Of a DNA stretch of 64,000 bases, positions 14,911 to 24,533 are shown piece after piece; position 1 is the first letter of the stretch; the number at the start of each line of letters is the position of its first letter. A program made the position numbers and the translations under genes. Source of the DNA: Kaistia algarum (GTDB taxonomy: Bacteria > Pseudomonadota > Alphaproteobacteria > Rhizobiales > Kaistiaceae); NCBI RefSeq assembly GCF_026343945.1, contig NZ_JAPKNJ010000001.1, positions 248,001 to 312,000 of the forward strand, written 5' to 3'. The notes under the pieces were generated by a model. The model was not told the origin of the DNA and searched no databases. It was given only the letters and a program-made list of their open reading frames with translations.

Positions 14911-15891
14911 TCAGGCGAAGCCAGCGACGGCGTGCGGAACGTAGGGCGCCTCCAGCAGGCCGATCTCGGTCGGGTCGAGGCGCACGGAAAGCGCCCCGGC
15001 CGCATCGTCGAGATGCTCGACCTTGGTCGCCCCGACGATCGGTGCCGTGACAACGCTTTTGGAAAGCACCCAAGCCAGCGCGATCTGCGCCCGCGGCAAT
15101 CCGCGTTCGCTCGCGACATGCGCCACCGCCTCGACGACCTTCCGATCGGCTTCGGCCGTATGGGCATAGAGCGTCTTGCCGAACTCGTCGGTTTCGACCC
15201 GCGCCGTCGTCGTATCCCAATCGCGGGTCAGGCGGCCACGGGCGAGCGGGCTCCACGGGATGACGCCGATGCCCTCGGACGCGCAGAGCGGCAGCATCTC
15301 GCGCTCCTCCTCGCGGTAGAGCAGGTTCACATAGTCCTGCATCGAGACGAAGCGGGCGAAGCCTTCGCGCTCCTGCACGGCGAGCAATTTCGCGAACTGC
15401 CAGGCATACATCGACGAAGCGCCGATGTAGCGGGCGCGACCGGAGCGTACGACCTCGTCGAGCGCGTCTAGCGTCTCCTCGATCGGGGTCAGATAATCGA
15501 AGCGGTGGATCTGGTAGAGATCGACATAATCGGTTCCGAGGCGGTCGAGGCTGGCGTCGATCTCCGCGAGGATGGCCTTGCGCGACAAGCCGGCGCCGTT
15601 CGGGCCCGGGCGCATGCGGCCATGGACCTTGGTCGCGATCACGACCTCTTCGCGCGGCACGAAATCGAGCAGCGCCCTGCCGACGATCTCTTCGCTGGAG
15701 CCGTCGGAATAGACATTCGCCGTGTCGAAGAAATTGATGCCTAGATCGAGCGCCTTCCTGATGAAGGGCCGGCTCGCCTGCTCCGGCAGCGTCCAGCTAT
15801 GGCTGCCGCGCGCCGGGTCGCCATAGGACATGCAGCCGAGACAAAGGCGCGAGACTTCAAGGCCCGTGCGGCCGAGACGGGTATATTCCAT
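14911..15891 (-). CDS. Aldo/keto reductase (YajO/Tas-like)
   Basis: The 326-aa (alpha/beta)8 reductase starts 'MEYTRLGRTGLEVSRLCLGCMSYG'. The catalytic tetrad is visible: Asp in 'NFFDTANVYSDGSSEEIVG' with Tyr, Lys in 'VVIATKVHG', and His in 'DLYQIHRFD'. The NADPH site 'GIGVIPWSPLARGRLTR' and 'APIVGATKVEHLDDAAGAL' follow. It reduces aldehydes or ketones; the natural substrate is unknown. The ATG at 15889-15891 has GAGG ten bases upstream. A second, less similar reductase gene lies next to it in the same direction. Confidence 0.92.
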   Translation of the reverse strand: MEYTRLGRTGLEVSRLCLGCMSYGDPARGSHSWTLPEQASRPFIRKALDLGINFFDTANVYSDGSSEEIVGRALLDFVPREEVVIATKVHGRMRPGPNGAGLSRKAILAEIDASLDRLGTDYVDLYQIHRFDYLTPIEETLDALDEVVRSGRARYIGASSMYAWQFAKLLAVQEREGFARFVSMQDYVNLLYREEEREMLPLCASEGIGVIPWSPLARGRLTRDWDTTTARVETDEFGKTLYAHTAEADRKVVEAVAHVASERGLPRAQIALAWVLSKSVVTAPIVGATKVEHLDDAAGALSVRLDPTEIGLLEAPYVPHAVAGFA

Positions 15892-15985
15892 GATGCGGTA
15901 ACCTCGCGGAAGGTGGGGCCCCGATGTTAGCGCGTCCCGCTCGCCGCTCCTACCCGTCCGGCCGTCACGAGGCGGTGAAGCGGCC

Positions 15986-16855
15986 TTACGCCGCCTCTTT
16001 GCCTTCCTTGTCGAGGGCGGCGAAATCCTCGTCCGAGAGCGCCAGCGCCGCCGCCGCGACATTCTCTTCCAGATGCGCGACGCTGCCCGTTCCCGGGATC
16101 GGTAGCATCACCGGCGAGCGCTTCAAGAGCCAGGCGAGCGCCACCTGGCCCGGCGTGGCGCCGAGCTTGTCGGCGATCTTCGTCAGCACCGAGCCCGGCG
16201 CCGCGAGCCGCCCTGAGGCGAGCGGCGCCCAGGGGATGAAACCGATCTTCTTGTTGGTGCAATAATCGAGCACCGTTTCGCTCTTGCGATCGACGAGATT
16301 ATACTGGTTCTGCACCGAGACGACCGGGAAGAACTTCTCCGCCGCCTGGATCTCCTCGATCGTCACCTCGGAGAGGCCGACATGGCGGATGAGGCCTTCC
16401 TTCTGCATATCGGCGATGACGCCGAACTGATCCTCGCGCGGCACCTTGGGGTCGATCCGGTGCAATTGCCAGAGATCGATCCGCTCGACCCTGAGACGGC
16501 GGAGGCTCATCAACACGCATTGGCGCAGATATTCCGGCCGGCCGAGCACGCGCCAGACATCCGGCCCATGCCGCGTCAGCGCCCCCTTGGTGGCGACCAC
16601 GAGGCCCTTGTAGGGCGAAAGCACCTCGGCGATCAGGTCCTCGCTGACATAGGGGCCGTAGCTGTCGGCTGTATCGATCAGATCGATGCCAAGCTCCGGC
16701 ACGCGCGCGAGCGTTCGCTTCGCCTCGGCGACATCCTTGGGCTCGCCCCATATGCCCGGTCCGGTAATGCGCATGGCGCCGAAGCCAAGCCGCGTGACGG
16801 GAATATCCCCGAGGGTGAAGGAGCCGGAGGGAGCGGCGGAGGGCTGAGCTGGCAT
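15986..16855 (-). CDS. Aldo/keto reductase
   Basis: This 289-aa reductase shares the fold with its neighbour but is only distantly similar. Motifs are '[17 protein letters not shown]', '[22 protein letters not shown]' (Asp and Tyr), 'LVVATKGAL' (Lys), '[12 protein letters not shown]' (His), '[14 protein letters not shown]' and '[18 protein letters not shown]'. Such enzymes use NADPH to reduce carbonyl compounds. It is divergent from the MFS gene across a 128-bp gap, so the two may share a control region. AAGGA lies 9 bases before the chosen ATG. Confidence 0.92.
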   Translation of the reverse strand: MPAQPSAAPSGSFTLGDIPVTRLGFGAMRITGPGIWGEPKDVAEAKRTLARVPELGIDLIDTADSYGPYVSEDLIAEVLSPYKGLVVATKGALTRHGPDVWRVLGRPEYLRQCVLMSLRRLRVERIDLWQLHRIDPKVPREDQFGVIADMQKEGLIRHVGLSEVTIEEIQAAEKFFPVVSVQNQYNLVDRKSETVLDYCTNKKIGFIPWAPLASGRLAAPGSVLTKIADKLGATPGQVALAWLLKRSPVMLPIPGTGSVAHLEENVAAAALALSDEDFAALDKEGKEAA

Positions 16856-16983
16856 GGGGCAGGTCCTTGGGGAAGTGGGTAAGAGCGGACATAGGTACCG
16901 GGGCGGCCATGTTCCAGAGCAGACCGGCTTGACCCCGCGCCCTTCCCTCCGCAAAAGCTGGCGTGGGATGGGAGGAAATCACC

Positions 16984-18282
16984 ATGACGAACGAGGCGGC
17001 AAACGCGGAAGCACGCGCCTTTGCGAAGGTGGTGCGGCGGCTGATCCCGCTGATGATGTTGCTCTACCTCGTGTCGTTCCTCGACCGGGTCAATGTCGGC
17101 TTCGCGGCGCTCACCATGAATACCGATCTCGGCTTCTCTCCCGAGATCTATGGCTGGGGCGCCGGCATCTTCTTCATCGGCTATTTCCTGTTCGAGGTGC
17201 CGAGCAACCTCGTGCTCGAAAAAGTCGGCGCGCGCTTCTGGATTTTCCGCATCATGGTGACATGGGGGCTGATCTCGGCGGCGACGGCCTTCGTTACCGG
17301 CTCGACCAGCTTCTTCATCCTGCGCTTTCTGCTCGGCGCCGCGGAAGCGGGCTTCCTGCCGGGCATGATCCTCTATCTCGGCTACTGGTTCCCGCTCTCC
17401 GTCCGCGCCCGCTATGTCGCGCTGTTCATGGCCGCCGTGCCGATCGCCAGCGCCGTCGGCTCGCCGCTCTCGGCGCTGGTGATGCAGACACATGGCTTTC
17501 TCGGCCTCGCCGGCTGGCAGTGGCTGTTCATCCTTGAAGGCATCCCCGCCTGCGTCCTCGGCTTCGTTGTCTGGTTCCACCTGCCCGACGGACCGCAGAC
17601 CGCGCGCTGGCTCACCCCGGCGGAACGGCAGGCGATCGCCACCCGCCTTGCCGCCGACCACCCCAGTGAGGCCGGCGCCACGCATCACGCGCTCTGGCCG
17701 GCGCTCAGCGATCCGCGCGTGCTGCTGATGGGCCTGATCTATTTCGGCATCGTCGTCGGGCTCTACGGCATCGGCCTCTGGCTGCCGCAGGTGATCCAGG
17801 CGATGGGCTATTCCACCGGCCAGATCGGCCTCGTGCTGATCGTCCCTTATGGGCTGAGCGCGCTCGCCATGCTCGCCTGGGGCCGGCACAGCGACTGGAC
17901 GAAGGAGCGCTCGCTGCATGTCGCCGCCTCGGCCTTCCTCGCCGCCGCCGGATTGCTCGCCAGCGTCCACGCGCCCTCGCCGCTATTGGCGATCGCCGCT
18001 GTGACCGTCGCGTCGATCGGCATCTATTCCGCGCTCGGCCCCTTCTGGTCGGTCCCGCCCCTCTTCCTGCGCGGCACGGCAGCGGCCGCCGGCATCGCCC
18101 TCATCAATTCGATCGGCAATCTCGGCGGCTTCGTGGGGCCGTATCTCGTCGGGTGGATCAAGGGCCAGACGGGCGGCTTCACCGCCGGCTTCGAAGCGCT
18201 GGCGGCAGCCGTGGCGATCGCGGGGGTGTTGACGCTGGTGCTCAGGGCGATGGTACGGCGACGGCCGGGCGCCGCCGCCTAG
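16984..18282 (+). CDS. MFS transporter, anion:cation symporter (ACS) family
   Basis: The 432-aa membrane protein has twelve hydrophobic segments. The start 'RRLIPLMMLLYLVSFLDRVNVGFAALTMNTDLGFSPEIYGWGAGIFFIGYFLFEVPSNLVLEKVGARFWI' is the characteristic signature of the ACS group, which takes up organic anions such as phthalate, tartrate or hexuronates. The substrate is open. GGAGG lies 8 bases before ATG 16984. Its stop overlaps that of the convergent next gene by 4 bp. Divergent linkage to an aldo/keto reductase hints at a small catabolic locus. Confidence 0.92.
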   Translation: MTNEAANAEARAFAKVVRRLIPLMMLLYLVSFLDRVNVGFAALTMNTDLGFSPEIYGWGAGIFFIGYFLFEVPSNLVLEKVGARFWIFRIMVTWGLISAATAFVTGSTSFFILRFLLGAAEAGFLPGMILYLGYWFPLSVRARYVALFMAAVPIASAVGSPLSALVMQTHGFLGLAGWQWLFILEGIPACVLGFVVWFHLPDGPQTARWLTPAERQAIATRLAADHPSEAGATHHALWPALSDPRVLLMGLIYFGIVVGLYGIGLWLPQVIQAMGYSTGQIGLVLIVPYGLSALAMLAWGRHSDWTKERSLHVAASAFLAAAGLLASVHAPSPLLAIAAVTVASIGIYSALGPFWSVPPLFLRGTAAAAGIALINSIGNLGGFVGPYLVGWIKGQTGGFTAGFEALAAAVAIAGVLTLVLRAMVRRRPGAAA

Positions 18283-18776
18283 TCGTCGATCAGTTCGAAG
18301 GCATGCTCATAGCTGCCATCCGGATTGCGGCGGGTCGTCACCTGGCCCCTGGCGCCGATATACTGGCCGGTGCCGCCGATCACGGCGCGGACCTGCGGCT
18401 GGCCGGCGTTCATTTCCGCGGCGTCCTTGGCGTAGTTGGATATGCCGGCCACGACGATCTCATTGCCGGACCCGACATTGAAGACGATCTGGCCCACGCG
18501 GTCCTCGAAGAGATCCGCCCCGTCTGGCAGATCGACCGTGATCAGGATGCCGGACATGAGGCCCTTGCTGCCATCCTCCAGGGTAAGGCCGGCCTCGAAG
18601 GCCAGCATATCACCATGCGAGGCACCCGACTGACCAACATCGACCTGGGTGAGCGTCGGCGCATCCTGGCGGATCTTGAACATCTTATGTTCCGCCGCGC
18701 CCGCCAACGAAGATGCAAGACACGCAGCGACCCAAACACCGCCGACAAGCGTCGAAATTCTTGCAAAGCGAGACAT
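18279..18776 (-). CDS. Secreted allene-oxide-cyclase/dirigent-like barrel protein
   Basis: The 165-aa protein has a signal peptide (cleavage near 'LAGA-AEHKM', residue 28). An eight-stranded-barrel pattern follows, with 'GDMLAFEAGLTLEDGSKGLMSGILITVDLPDG..FEDRVGQIVFNVGSGNEIVVAG' and 'QPQVRAVIGGTGQYIGARGQVTTRRNPDGSYEHAFEL'. The 'VIGGTGQYxGARG' turn is the mark of the dirigent/allene-oxide-cyclase superfamily. Bacterial members are periplasmic or secreted, with no established reaction. It ends tail-to-tail with the MFS gene, overlapping it by 4 bp. Confidence 0.75.
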   Translation of the reverse strand: MSRFARISTLVGGVWVAACLASSLAGAAEHKMFKIRQDAPTLTQVDVGQSGASHGDMLAFEAGLTLEDGSKGLMSGILITVDLPDGADLFEDRVGQIVFNVGSGNEIVVAGISNYAKDAAEMNAGQPQVRAVIGGTGQYIGARGQVTTRRNPDGSYEHAFELIDD

Positions 18777-18800
18777 GAATCCAGTCCTCCCAGGCAACGG

Positions 18801-19242
18801 ATGAAGATAGTCTATGATTATTGCTACAGGTCGGCTGCTCCGCGGGCAAGGTGAGCGTCGCGACCTCGCCATCAGTCTGCTCCAGAAGCTACGGACGGAA
18901 GACGTTATCGTTCCGGCGCAGATGCTGGGCGAATTGTTCAACGTCCTCTTGCGCAAGGCTGTGCGGACTCGGGTTGAAGCGCGCGACGCCGTCCTCGCCT
19001 GGCAGGAAAGTTACAAAATCATAGAGACCTCGTCCGACGGGCTCGTGGCAGCCACCGATCTCGCGGCCGATCACCAGTTCGCAATCTGGGACGCGGTGAT
19101 CCTCTCCGCCGCCTCCCGCACCGGATGTTGCCTGCTGCTTACCGAGGATATGCAGGATGGGTTCACCTGGGGCGGCGTGACGGTCGTGAACCCGTTTGGG
19201 GAGGAGGTTCATTCGTTGTTGGGTGCGGTGATTGCCGGTTGA
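18801..19242 (+). pseudogene. PIN-domain (VapC-like) gene with an N-terminal frameshift
   Basis: A frame from ATG 18801 begins MKIVYD, the expected first strand with the first catalytic Asp of a PIN ribonuclease, but stops at a TGA after 17 codons. The rest of the domain is in another frame, open from 18814: 'ERRDLAISLLQKLRTEDVIVPAQMLGELFNVLLRK', then 'DLAADHQFAIWDAVILSAASRTGCCLLLTEDMQDG' with the further acidic residues. Starting at 18814 alone loses the first Asp. A frameshift near 18815-18840 therefore split the gene, unless recoding occurs. No antitoxin gene adjoins it. Confidence 0.7.
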
Positions 19243-19289
19243 GGCGAAAAGCGTCGGCGGACCGATCACGAAGCCCGCCACGATCTCCC

Positions 19290-19320
19290 CTTGAACCCGC
19301 CTCCGGAGGGCGGGTTCAAG
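19290..19320. terminator. Strong hairpin at the end of the HicB remnant
   Basis: CTTGAACCCGCC (19290-19301) and GGCGGGTTCAAG (19309-19320) form a perfect 12-bp stem with a 7-base loop. There is no T-run, so it may act as a weak terminator or be a repeat remnant. It is the only clear structure between the PIN gene and the HicB remnant. Confidence 0.45.
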
Positions 19321-19483
19321 GACGAGGCTGTTCGCCGCGTTCCTTGCAGAAGGCCAGATCGTCCTCGACCGACCCGACGAAGGCCTGCATCAGCTCCTGC
19401 ACGGTTGCGCCCTGGAAGGTGATCACGTCGCGCAGATGGATCACTTCGCCATGAAACAGTTCAGCCTCCTCGTCGAACGCCAC
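19316..19483 (-). pseudogene. HicB-like antitoxin remnant, 5' end missing
   Basis: A minus-strand frame reads 'VAFDEEAELFHGEVIHLRDVITFQGATVQELMQAFVGSVEDDLAFCKERGEQPRP'. This is the HicB-type partial RNase H fold ('..LFHGEV..RDVITFQG.TV.EL..AF..SVDDYLAFC.ERGE'). The first strand is missing: a TGA stands just upstream, and the sequence beyond contains a degenerate REP-like half (TTGTCCCGTATCAAGCACGG, 19560-19579). The C-terminus is also short. No HicA toxin is adjacent. A perfect 12-bp hairpin (19290-19320) overlaps the 3' end. Confidence 0.6.
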
Positions 19484-19665
19484 GAATGCCGGAATTCATG
19501 CGACCGCGGCGCAGGCCGGCCTGTCGCTTCGGCCCCGCCGTCTCGCGCTTCGGCTGAATTTGTCCCGTATCAAGCACGGAATGACGGCGGAGTGCGGGGC
19601 TCGGTCGCTGCCGTGCGTTTCGCCGACCCTTTGCAGTCCGACATAGGCCGAATGCCGATCGCCCG

Positions 19666-20178
19666 CTACCCCTCCGGCAATTCCCCCGGCCACGTAACAA
19701 CAAAATCCTCATATTCCTCGACCGGGATATCCGCCTCGCTGACGGTCCGGCCTGAGACCGAGATGCCGGCTTCGTGGATCGTCTCGGCGTCGCCGGAGAC
19801 GAGGGGGTGCCACCAGTAGAGGTCGCGGCCTTCGGCGACCAGGCGGTAGCCGCAGGTGGCGGGGAGCCAGGTCAGCGTGCGGACAGCGTGCGGATCGAGG
19901 GGGATGCAGTCGGGGACGCGGGTCGTGCGGTTTGGATAATCCCCGCAGCGGCAGCTGTCGTCGTCGAGTAGTTCGCAGGCGATCGCCGTCCAGACGATCT
20001 CGCCCGTGTCCCAATCCTCAAGCTTGTTCAAGCAGCAGCGCGCGCAGCCGTCGCAGAGCGATTCCCATTCGCTCGTCGTCATTTCCTCAAGCGATTTCAC
20101 CTTCCAGAACGGCAGCGCTTCGCTGGAGGGAAGCGCGTCGGCCGGCGCGGCGGGGCCTGCGTCTCTTTGCACGGGCAT
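19666..20178 (-). CDS. YcgN family cysteine-cluster protein
   Basis: The 170-aa protein belongs to the UPF0260/YcgN group. It has an N-terminal '[33 protein letters not shown]' with C-x2-C-x3-C-C spacing, and further Cys in '[33 protein letters not shown]' and '[26 protein letters not shown]'. The many conserved Cys suggest a metal or Fe-S site. The biochemical role is unknown. I take the ATG at 20176-20178, with AAGGA 11 bases upstream; the longer frame runs antisense into the divergent PBP gene. Confidence 0.92.
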   Translation of the reverse strand: MPVQRDAGPAAPADALPSSEALPFWKVKSLEEMTTSEWESLCDGCARCCLNKLEDWDTGEIVWTAIACELLDDDSCRCGDYPNRTTRVPDCIPLDPHAVRTLTWLPATCGYRLVAEGRDLYWWHPLVSGDAETIHEAGISVSGRTVSEADIPVEEYEDFVVTWPGELPEG

Positions 20179-20285
20179 TGAAGTTGCGTATCCTTGCGAA
20201 ATCGCTGAGAAGACCTCCGTCCTAGCAGGCTTTGGCGCCTCTTTGGAACAGGTCTCGTCTGACGGCTTCCTCCGGAAGGCAGGTT

Positions 20286-22682
20286 TTGGAACGTCTTCGC
20301 ATTCTTCGCCGGCAGCTTTTGGACGGGTTCGCGCGACTCGTGCCCTGGAGGCGCGGGTCGGCGCCGGACATGGCGCTGGTGCGTCGCCGTCTCTGGAGGG
20401 AGCCAAGCGCTGCGCCCGCCGAGGAAACAGCCGCGCCGCCGGTCGGCGAGATGAGCCAGCCGGCCGTCATCGCGCCGGCGCCGGGTGCTGTTCCCGCGGC
20501 GCCCAATCCGACAAAGGCGGCGGCGCCGCGTCAGAAGCTCCGGCTCATCGAAGTCGACGCCTTGATCGATTCGACGCTCTTCGCCGCCTGGACCGCGCTC
20601 GCGGCCGGCGCCGAGGCGCTGTCGCGCTTCACGCGGCGGTTTCGCTTCACGGGGCTGGCGCGCGTTCCGGTCGAGCTTCTGGGCGACGGACTGACGATCG
20701 GCGCGGCCGGCGGCATCGTCATGCTGATGCTGGCGCTGCCCGCCTTTGACGCCACCAAGCAGGATTGGCTGGCGCAGCAGGACTATGCCGTCACCTTTCT
20801 CGACAAGAACGGCGTCGAGATCGGCAAGCGTGGCGTGCGCCATTCCGAAGCCGTCCCGCTGGAGGAAATGCCGGACAGCCTGATCAAGGCGACGCTCGCG
20901 ACCGAGGACCGGCGCTTCTACACCCATTTCGGCATAGACGTGTTCGGCACGTTCCGCGCGCTGTTCGAGAATCTGCGCTCCAATGCCGTGGTGCAAGGCG
21001 GCTCGTCGATCACCCAGCAGCTGGCCAAGAACCTGTTTCTCTCGAACGAGCGGACCATCGACCGCAAGATCAAGGAAGCGTTTCTCGCCCTCTGGCTGGA
21101 GAGCAATCTCTCCAAGCACGATATTCTGCAGCTCTATCTCGACCGCGCCTATATGGGCGGTGGCAATTTCGGCGCGGCGGCGGCGTCGGAGTTCTATTTC
21201 GGCAAGAAGGTCACCGATCTGAACCTGGCCGAATCGGCGATGCTCGCCGGGCTCTACAAGGCGCCTACCAAATATGCGCCGCACATCAATCTGCCGGCCG
21301 CCCGCGCCCGTGCCAATGAAGTGCTGACCAACATGGTCCAGGCCGGCTTCATGACCGAGGGCCAGGTGCTGGGCGCCAGGCGGAAGCCGGCCGACGTGGT
21401 GCGCGCCGCCGCTGATACCTCGCCAGACTTCTTCCTCGACTGGGCCTTCACGGAAGTGAAGAAGCAGGTGCCGGACGGTGACCGCACGCTGGTCGTCCGT
21501 TCAACGGTCGACATGAACCTGCAGCAAGTGGCGGACGACGCTGTGGAGAATGCGCTGCGCGAATCCGGCGAGCGCTACCGCGTCAGCCAGGCGGCGATGG
21601 TCGTCGCCGAGCCGGATGGTGCCGTGCGGGCCATGGTCGGCGGTCGCGACTATGGCGACAGCCAGTTCAACCGCGCGACTGATGCACTGCGCCAGCCCGG
21701 TTCGTCGTTCAAGCCCTTCGTCTATACCGCCGCGGTGCTGAAGGGCTACACGCCGCAATCGATCGTCAAGGATGCGCCGATCTCGATCGGCAACTGGTCG
21801 CCGAAAAATTACGGCGGCAAATATATGGGCAACATCCAGCTCACCACCGCGCTGATCCATTCGCTGAATACGGTCGCGGTTCGGCTCGCCGGAGCGGTCG
21901 GCCGCGAAACGATCATCGCACTCGCCCACAAGATGGGCATCACCACCAATATCGTGAACTCGAAGTCGCTGCCCCTCGGCGCGACCGAGGTCAACGTCGT
22001 CGACATGACCGGCGCCTATGCGGTTTTCGCCAATGGCGGCTTCCGGGCGAAGCCCTATGCCTTCACGCAGATTGTCAATTCGGAGGGCAAGGTCGTGTTC
22101 GATCGCAAGCGCAATGTCGGCCCGCCGGAGCAGGTGCTCGACGAGAAGACGGTCGGGATGATGAACTACATGCTGAGCCAGGTTCCCGAGCGCGGCACCG
22201 GCCGGGCCGCCAAGCTCCAGGGCATCAAGACCGCCGGCAAGACCGGAACAACCAATGCTTATCGCGATGCCTGGTTCATGGGCTTCACCGGCAATTATGT
22301 CGGCGGCGTCTGGTTCGGCAATGATGATTTTACTTCGACGAACAATATGACGGGTGGCTCCCTGCCGGCGCAGACTTGGAACCGTGTCATGACCTATGCT
22401 CATAACGGCATCGAGCTGAAGCCGATTCCCTATCTCGACGTCGGCCCGCAGGATGGCGACCGCCCCGCTCCGGCCATCGCTTCCAATGACGGCGCCAACC
22501 AGCAGCCGCTGTTGCTCTCCTCGAAGACCACTGCCCAGCTCATGGCGTTGCAGAAGATCTTCGAGGCGGCGCCGCCGATCAAGCCGCTGAAGACGGTCTC
22601 GCTCGACGCCGCGATCTCGTCAGGCCTTGCCGACCTCGGCGAGGTGCCCGGCCAACGGACGCCCGCGAGCCTGCCGAACTGA
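20286..22682 (+). CDS. PBP1a-type peptidoglycan synthase (transglycosylase/transpeptidase)
   Basis: This is a class A penicillin-binding protein of about 798 aa. The order is a cytoplasmic Ala/Pro-rich region, a membrane anchor '[17 protein letters not shown]' (about residues 140-156), and a glycosyltransferase domain with '[22 protein letters not shown]', '[13 protein letters not shown]' and '[13 protein letters not shown]'. The transpeptidase has S-x-x-K 'GSSFKPF', S-x-N 'SLN' and 'KTGTT'. It polymerises and crosslinks the cell wall. The TTG at 20286 follows GGAAGGCAGG and fits relatives that begin 'RLRIL'. ATG 20370 is an alternative and TTG 20232 is less likely. Confidence 0.92.
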   Translation: MERLRILRRQLLDGFARLVPWRRGSAPDMALVRRRLWREPSAAPAEETAAPPVGEMSQPAVIAPAPGAVPAAPNPTKAAAPRQKLRLIEVDALIDSTLFAAWTALAAGAEALSRFTRRFRFTGLARVPVELLGDGLTIGAAGGIVMLMLALPAFDATKQDWLAQQDYAVTFLDKNGVEIGKRGVRHSEAVPLEEMPDSLIKATLATEDRRFYTHFGIDVFGTFRALFENLRSNAVVQGGSSITQQLAKNLFLSNERTIDRKIKEAFLALWLESNLSKHDILQLYLDRAYMGGGNFGAAAASEFYFGKKVTDLNLAESAMLAGLYKAPTKYAPHINLPAARARANEVLTNMVQAGFMTEGQVLGARRKPADVVRAAADTSPDFFLDWAFTEVKKQVPDGDRTLVVRSTVDMNLQQVADDAVENALRESGERYRVSQAAMVVAEPDGAVRAMVGGRDYGDSQFNRATDALRQPGSSFKPFVYTAAVLKGYTPQSIVKDAPISIGNWSPKNYGGKYMGNIQLTTALIHSLNTVAVRLAGAVGRETIIALAHKMGITTNIVNSKSLPLGATEVNVVDMTGAYAVFANGGFRAKPYAFTQIVNSEGKVVFDRKRNVGPPEQVLDEKTVGMMNYMLSQVPERGTGRAAKLQGIKTAGKTGTTNAYRDAWFMGFTGNYVGGVWFGNDDFTSTNNMTGGSLPAQTWNRVMTYAHNGIELKPIPYLDVGPQDGDRPAPAIASNDGANQQPLLLSSKTTAQLMALQKIFEAAPPIKPLKTVSLDAAISSGLADLGEVPGQRTPASLPN

Positions 22683-22736
22683 ATCGGAATATTTCCGCAA
22701 AACATTGAATTCTCTCGTCTTTGCAAGAGGCCTATC

Positions 22737-23861
22737 ATGATGGACATCACCGCGACAGCTCGGAGTGAAGCCTCCGGACGGCTCGATCGGGTGATCGACG
22801 CGGCGATCGACGGCGGCGGCATTGTCGGTACGGTGGTGCTGGTCGCCGAGGATGGCGAGCTGGTCTATGCCCGGACCGCCGGCTTTGCCGACCGGGAAGC
22901 CGGTATCCCGGCTCGCCTCGACACGATCTTCCGCCTCGCCTCGGTTACCAAGCCCATGGTTGCCGCGGCGACGCTGGCGCTCGCCGAGGCAGGCGTCCTC
23001 TCGCTCAACGATCCGGTGACGCGGTTCCTGCCCGATTTCCGGCCGAAGCTTGCGGACGGAAGCGAGGCCGTCATCACGATCCGCAATCTGCTGACGCATA
23101 CCAGCGGCCTCATCTATGGCTATCCGCCTGAGGCCGATATTTCCGAAGGACTCGACAAGCCGGGCCGCGGCATGGCGGAAAACCTCGCCAAGATCGGCGC
23201 GCATCCGCTAGCATTCGCGCCGGGCAGTGCCTGGAACTATTCAGTTTCGATCGACGTCCTCGGCGGCTTGCTGGAGAAAGCCGCCGGCAAGAGCCTTCCC
23301 GAGATCGTGGCAGACAAGGTGACCGGCCCCCTCGGCATGGCCGATACGGCGTTCTCCGTCGCCGACCGCTCGCGCCTCGCCAAGGCCTATGCCGATGGTA
23401 CGCCGCCGGTCGTCATGGCGCCGTTCCAAGTGGTCGCCCGCGACGATATCGCCTTCGGCTTCGCGCCGGACCGTATCCTCGATCCTGCCTCCTTCCCCTC
23501 CGGCGGCGCCGGCATGGCGGGAACGGCCGGCGACTTTCTCACTTTCCTGGAGGCCATCCGCAAAGGCGGCGCGCCGATCCTGTCGGACGCCAGCCTCGCC
23601 CTCCTGTCGAGCAACGCGCTCGGCGACATCGACATGGGCCGCCCCGGCGTCGGCTTCACCCATGGATGGTCGATCGTGCTCGATCCCGCGCTGGCGGAGA
23701 CGCCTGCCTCGGTCGGCTCGTGGCGCTGGGGCGGTGTCTATGGCCATGACTGGCTGGTCGATCCCGCGCGCCGCCTGACCGTGATCTCCTTCACCAATAC
23801 GGCGGTCGAAGGTTGCATCGGCGACTATCCGAAGGCGATCACCCGCGCCGTCTATGGCTGA
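22737..23861 (+). CDS. Serine hydrolase, class C beta-lactamase-related
   Basis: The 374-aa protein has the penicillin-recognising fold. The nucleophile motif is S-V-T-K (Ser69-Lys72), the second motif is Y-S-V in 'SAWNYSVSIDVLGGLLEKAAG' instead of Y-x-N, and the third is 'GGVYGHDWLVDP' instead of K-T-G or H-x-G with Gly. This places it among the esterase or D-aminopeptidase-like members, not the true AmpC enzymes. No signal peptide is evident, so it may be cytoplasmic. It follows the PBP gene by 55 bp in the same direction, behind AGAGG. Confidence 0.9.
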   Translation: MMDITATARSEASGRLDRVIDAAIDGGGIVGTVVLVAEDGELVYARTAGFADREAGIPARLDTIFRLASVTKPMVAAATLALAEAGVLSLNDPVTRFLPDFRPKLADGSEAVITIRNLLTHTSGLIYGYPPEADISEGLDKPGRGMAENLAKIGAHPLAFAPGSAWNYSVSIDVLGGLLEKAAGKSLPEIVADKVTGPLGMADTAFSVADRSRLAKAYADGTPPVVMAPFQVVARDDIAFGFAPDRILDPASFPSGGAGMAGTAGDFLTFLEAIRKGGAPILSDASLALLSSNALGDIDMGRPGVGFTHGWSIVLDPALAETPASVGSWRWGGVYGHDWLVDPARRLTVISFTNTAVEGCIGDYPKAITRAVYG

Positions 23862-23960
23862 AGAAGCGACGCGGAACCCATTGACGCGCGGCCATCCCCC
23901 AGCTTTCCATGGCGCCGCAGATCAGCCGCGCGGCGTGCGGCTCTTTATTCGAGGCGCTCC

Positions 23961-24533
23961 TTGCGGCTGCTGATCGACCTTGCCATCGCCATCGCCGTCG
24001 CTGCCGTCCTCGGCTTCGGCTCGGTGATGCTGGTGCTCGACCGCGACAGTCTCTTCGGGGCGGTGACGCGCGGCGAATGGACGGCCTGGCCCGAGTCAGG
24101 CAGCCCCAACGCCGATCCCTACAGCGAGGCGATCCTCGCCCGCTCGGGCGAGGTGCCGCTCGGCAATGGCGAAGGCCTAGCCTTCATCGCCGATCACGAT
24201 GCCCAAGGGCGGCGGCTGTCCGGCCGCTGCCTCTATCGCATCGATGGGCAGACGCCGCTGGCACGGCTGTGGACACTCACCGTCTATGATCGCGAGGGGC
24301 ACCTCATGGCCAACCCGGCCGGGCGCACGTCGTTCACCTCGCGCGAGATCCTGCGCCGGGAGGATGGCAGCTTCGCAATCGCAGTATCGAGCGAAGTCCA
24401 ACCCGGCAACTGGCTGCCGGTGGCGAGCGATGCCGATCTGCGGCTCGTGCTGCGGCTCTACGATACGCCACTGACCAGTTCGGGGATCGGGGACGCGGCG
24501 CTGCCGGCGATTAAGCGGGGGCCGTGCCGATGA
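23961..24533 (+). CDS. DUF1214 domain protein, membrane anchored
   Basis: The 190-aa protein begins with a single membrane segment 'LIDLAIAIAVAAVLGFGSVMLVL'. A DUF1214 domain follows: 'GEWTAWPESGSPNADPYSEAILARSGEVPLGNGEGLAF', 'CLYRIDGQTPLARLWTLTVYDREGHLMANPAGRTSFTS', 'GNWLPVASDADLRLVLRLYDTPL'. The TTG at 23961 has GAGG six bases upstream. In many bacteria DUF1214 is fused behind DUF1254; here the two domains are in separate overlapping genes, DUF1214 first, as is usual for Rhizobiales. The role is unknown, probably in the envelope. Confidence 0.85.
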   Translation: MRLLIDLAIAIAVAAVLGFGSVMLVLDRDSLFGAVTRGEWTAWPESGSPNADPYSEAILARSGEVPLGNGEGLAFIADHDAQGRRLSGRCLYRIDGQTPLARLWTLTVYDREGHLMANPAGRTSFTSREILRREDGSFAIAVSSEVQPGNWLPVASDADLRLVLRLYDTPLTSSGIGDAALPAIKRGPCR

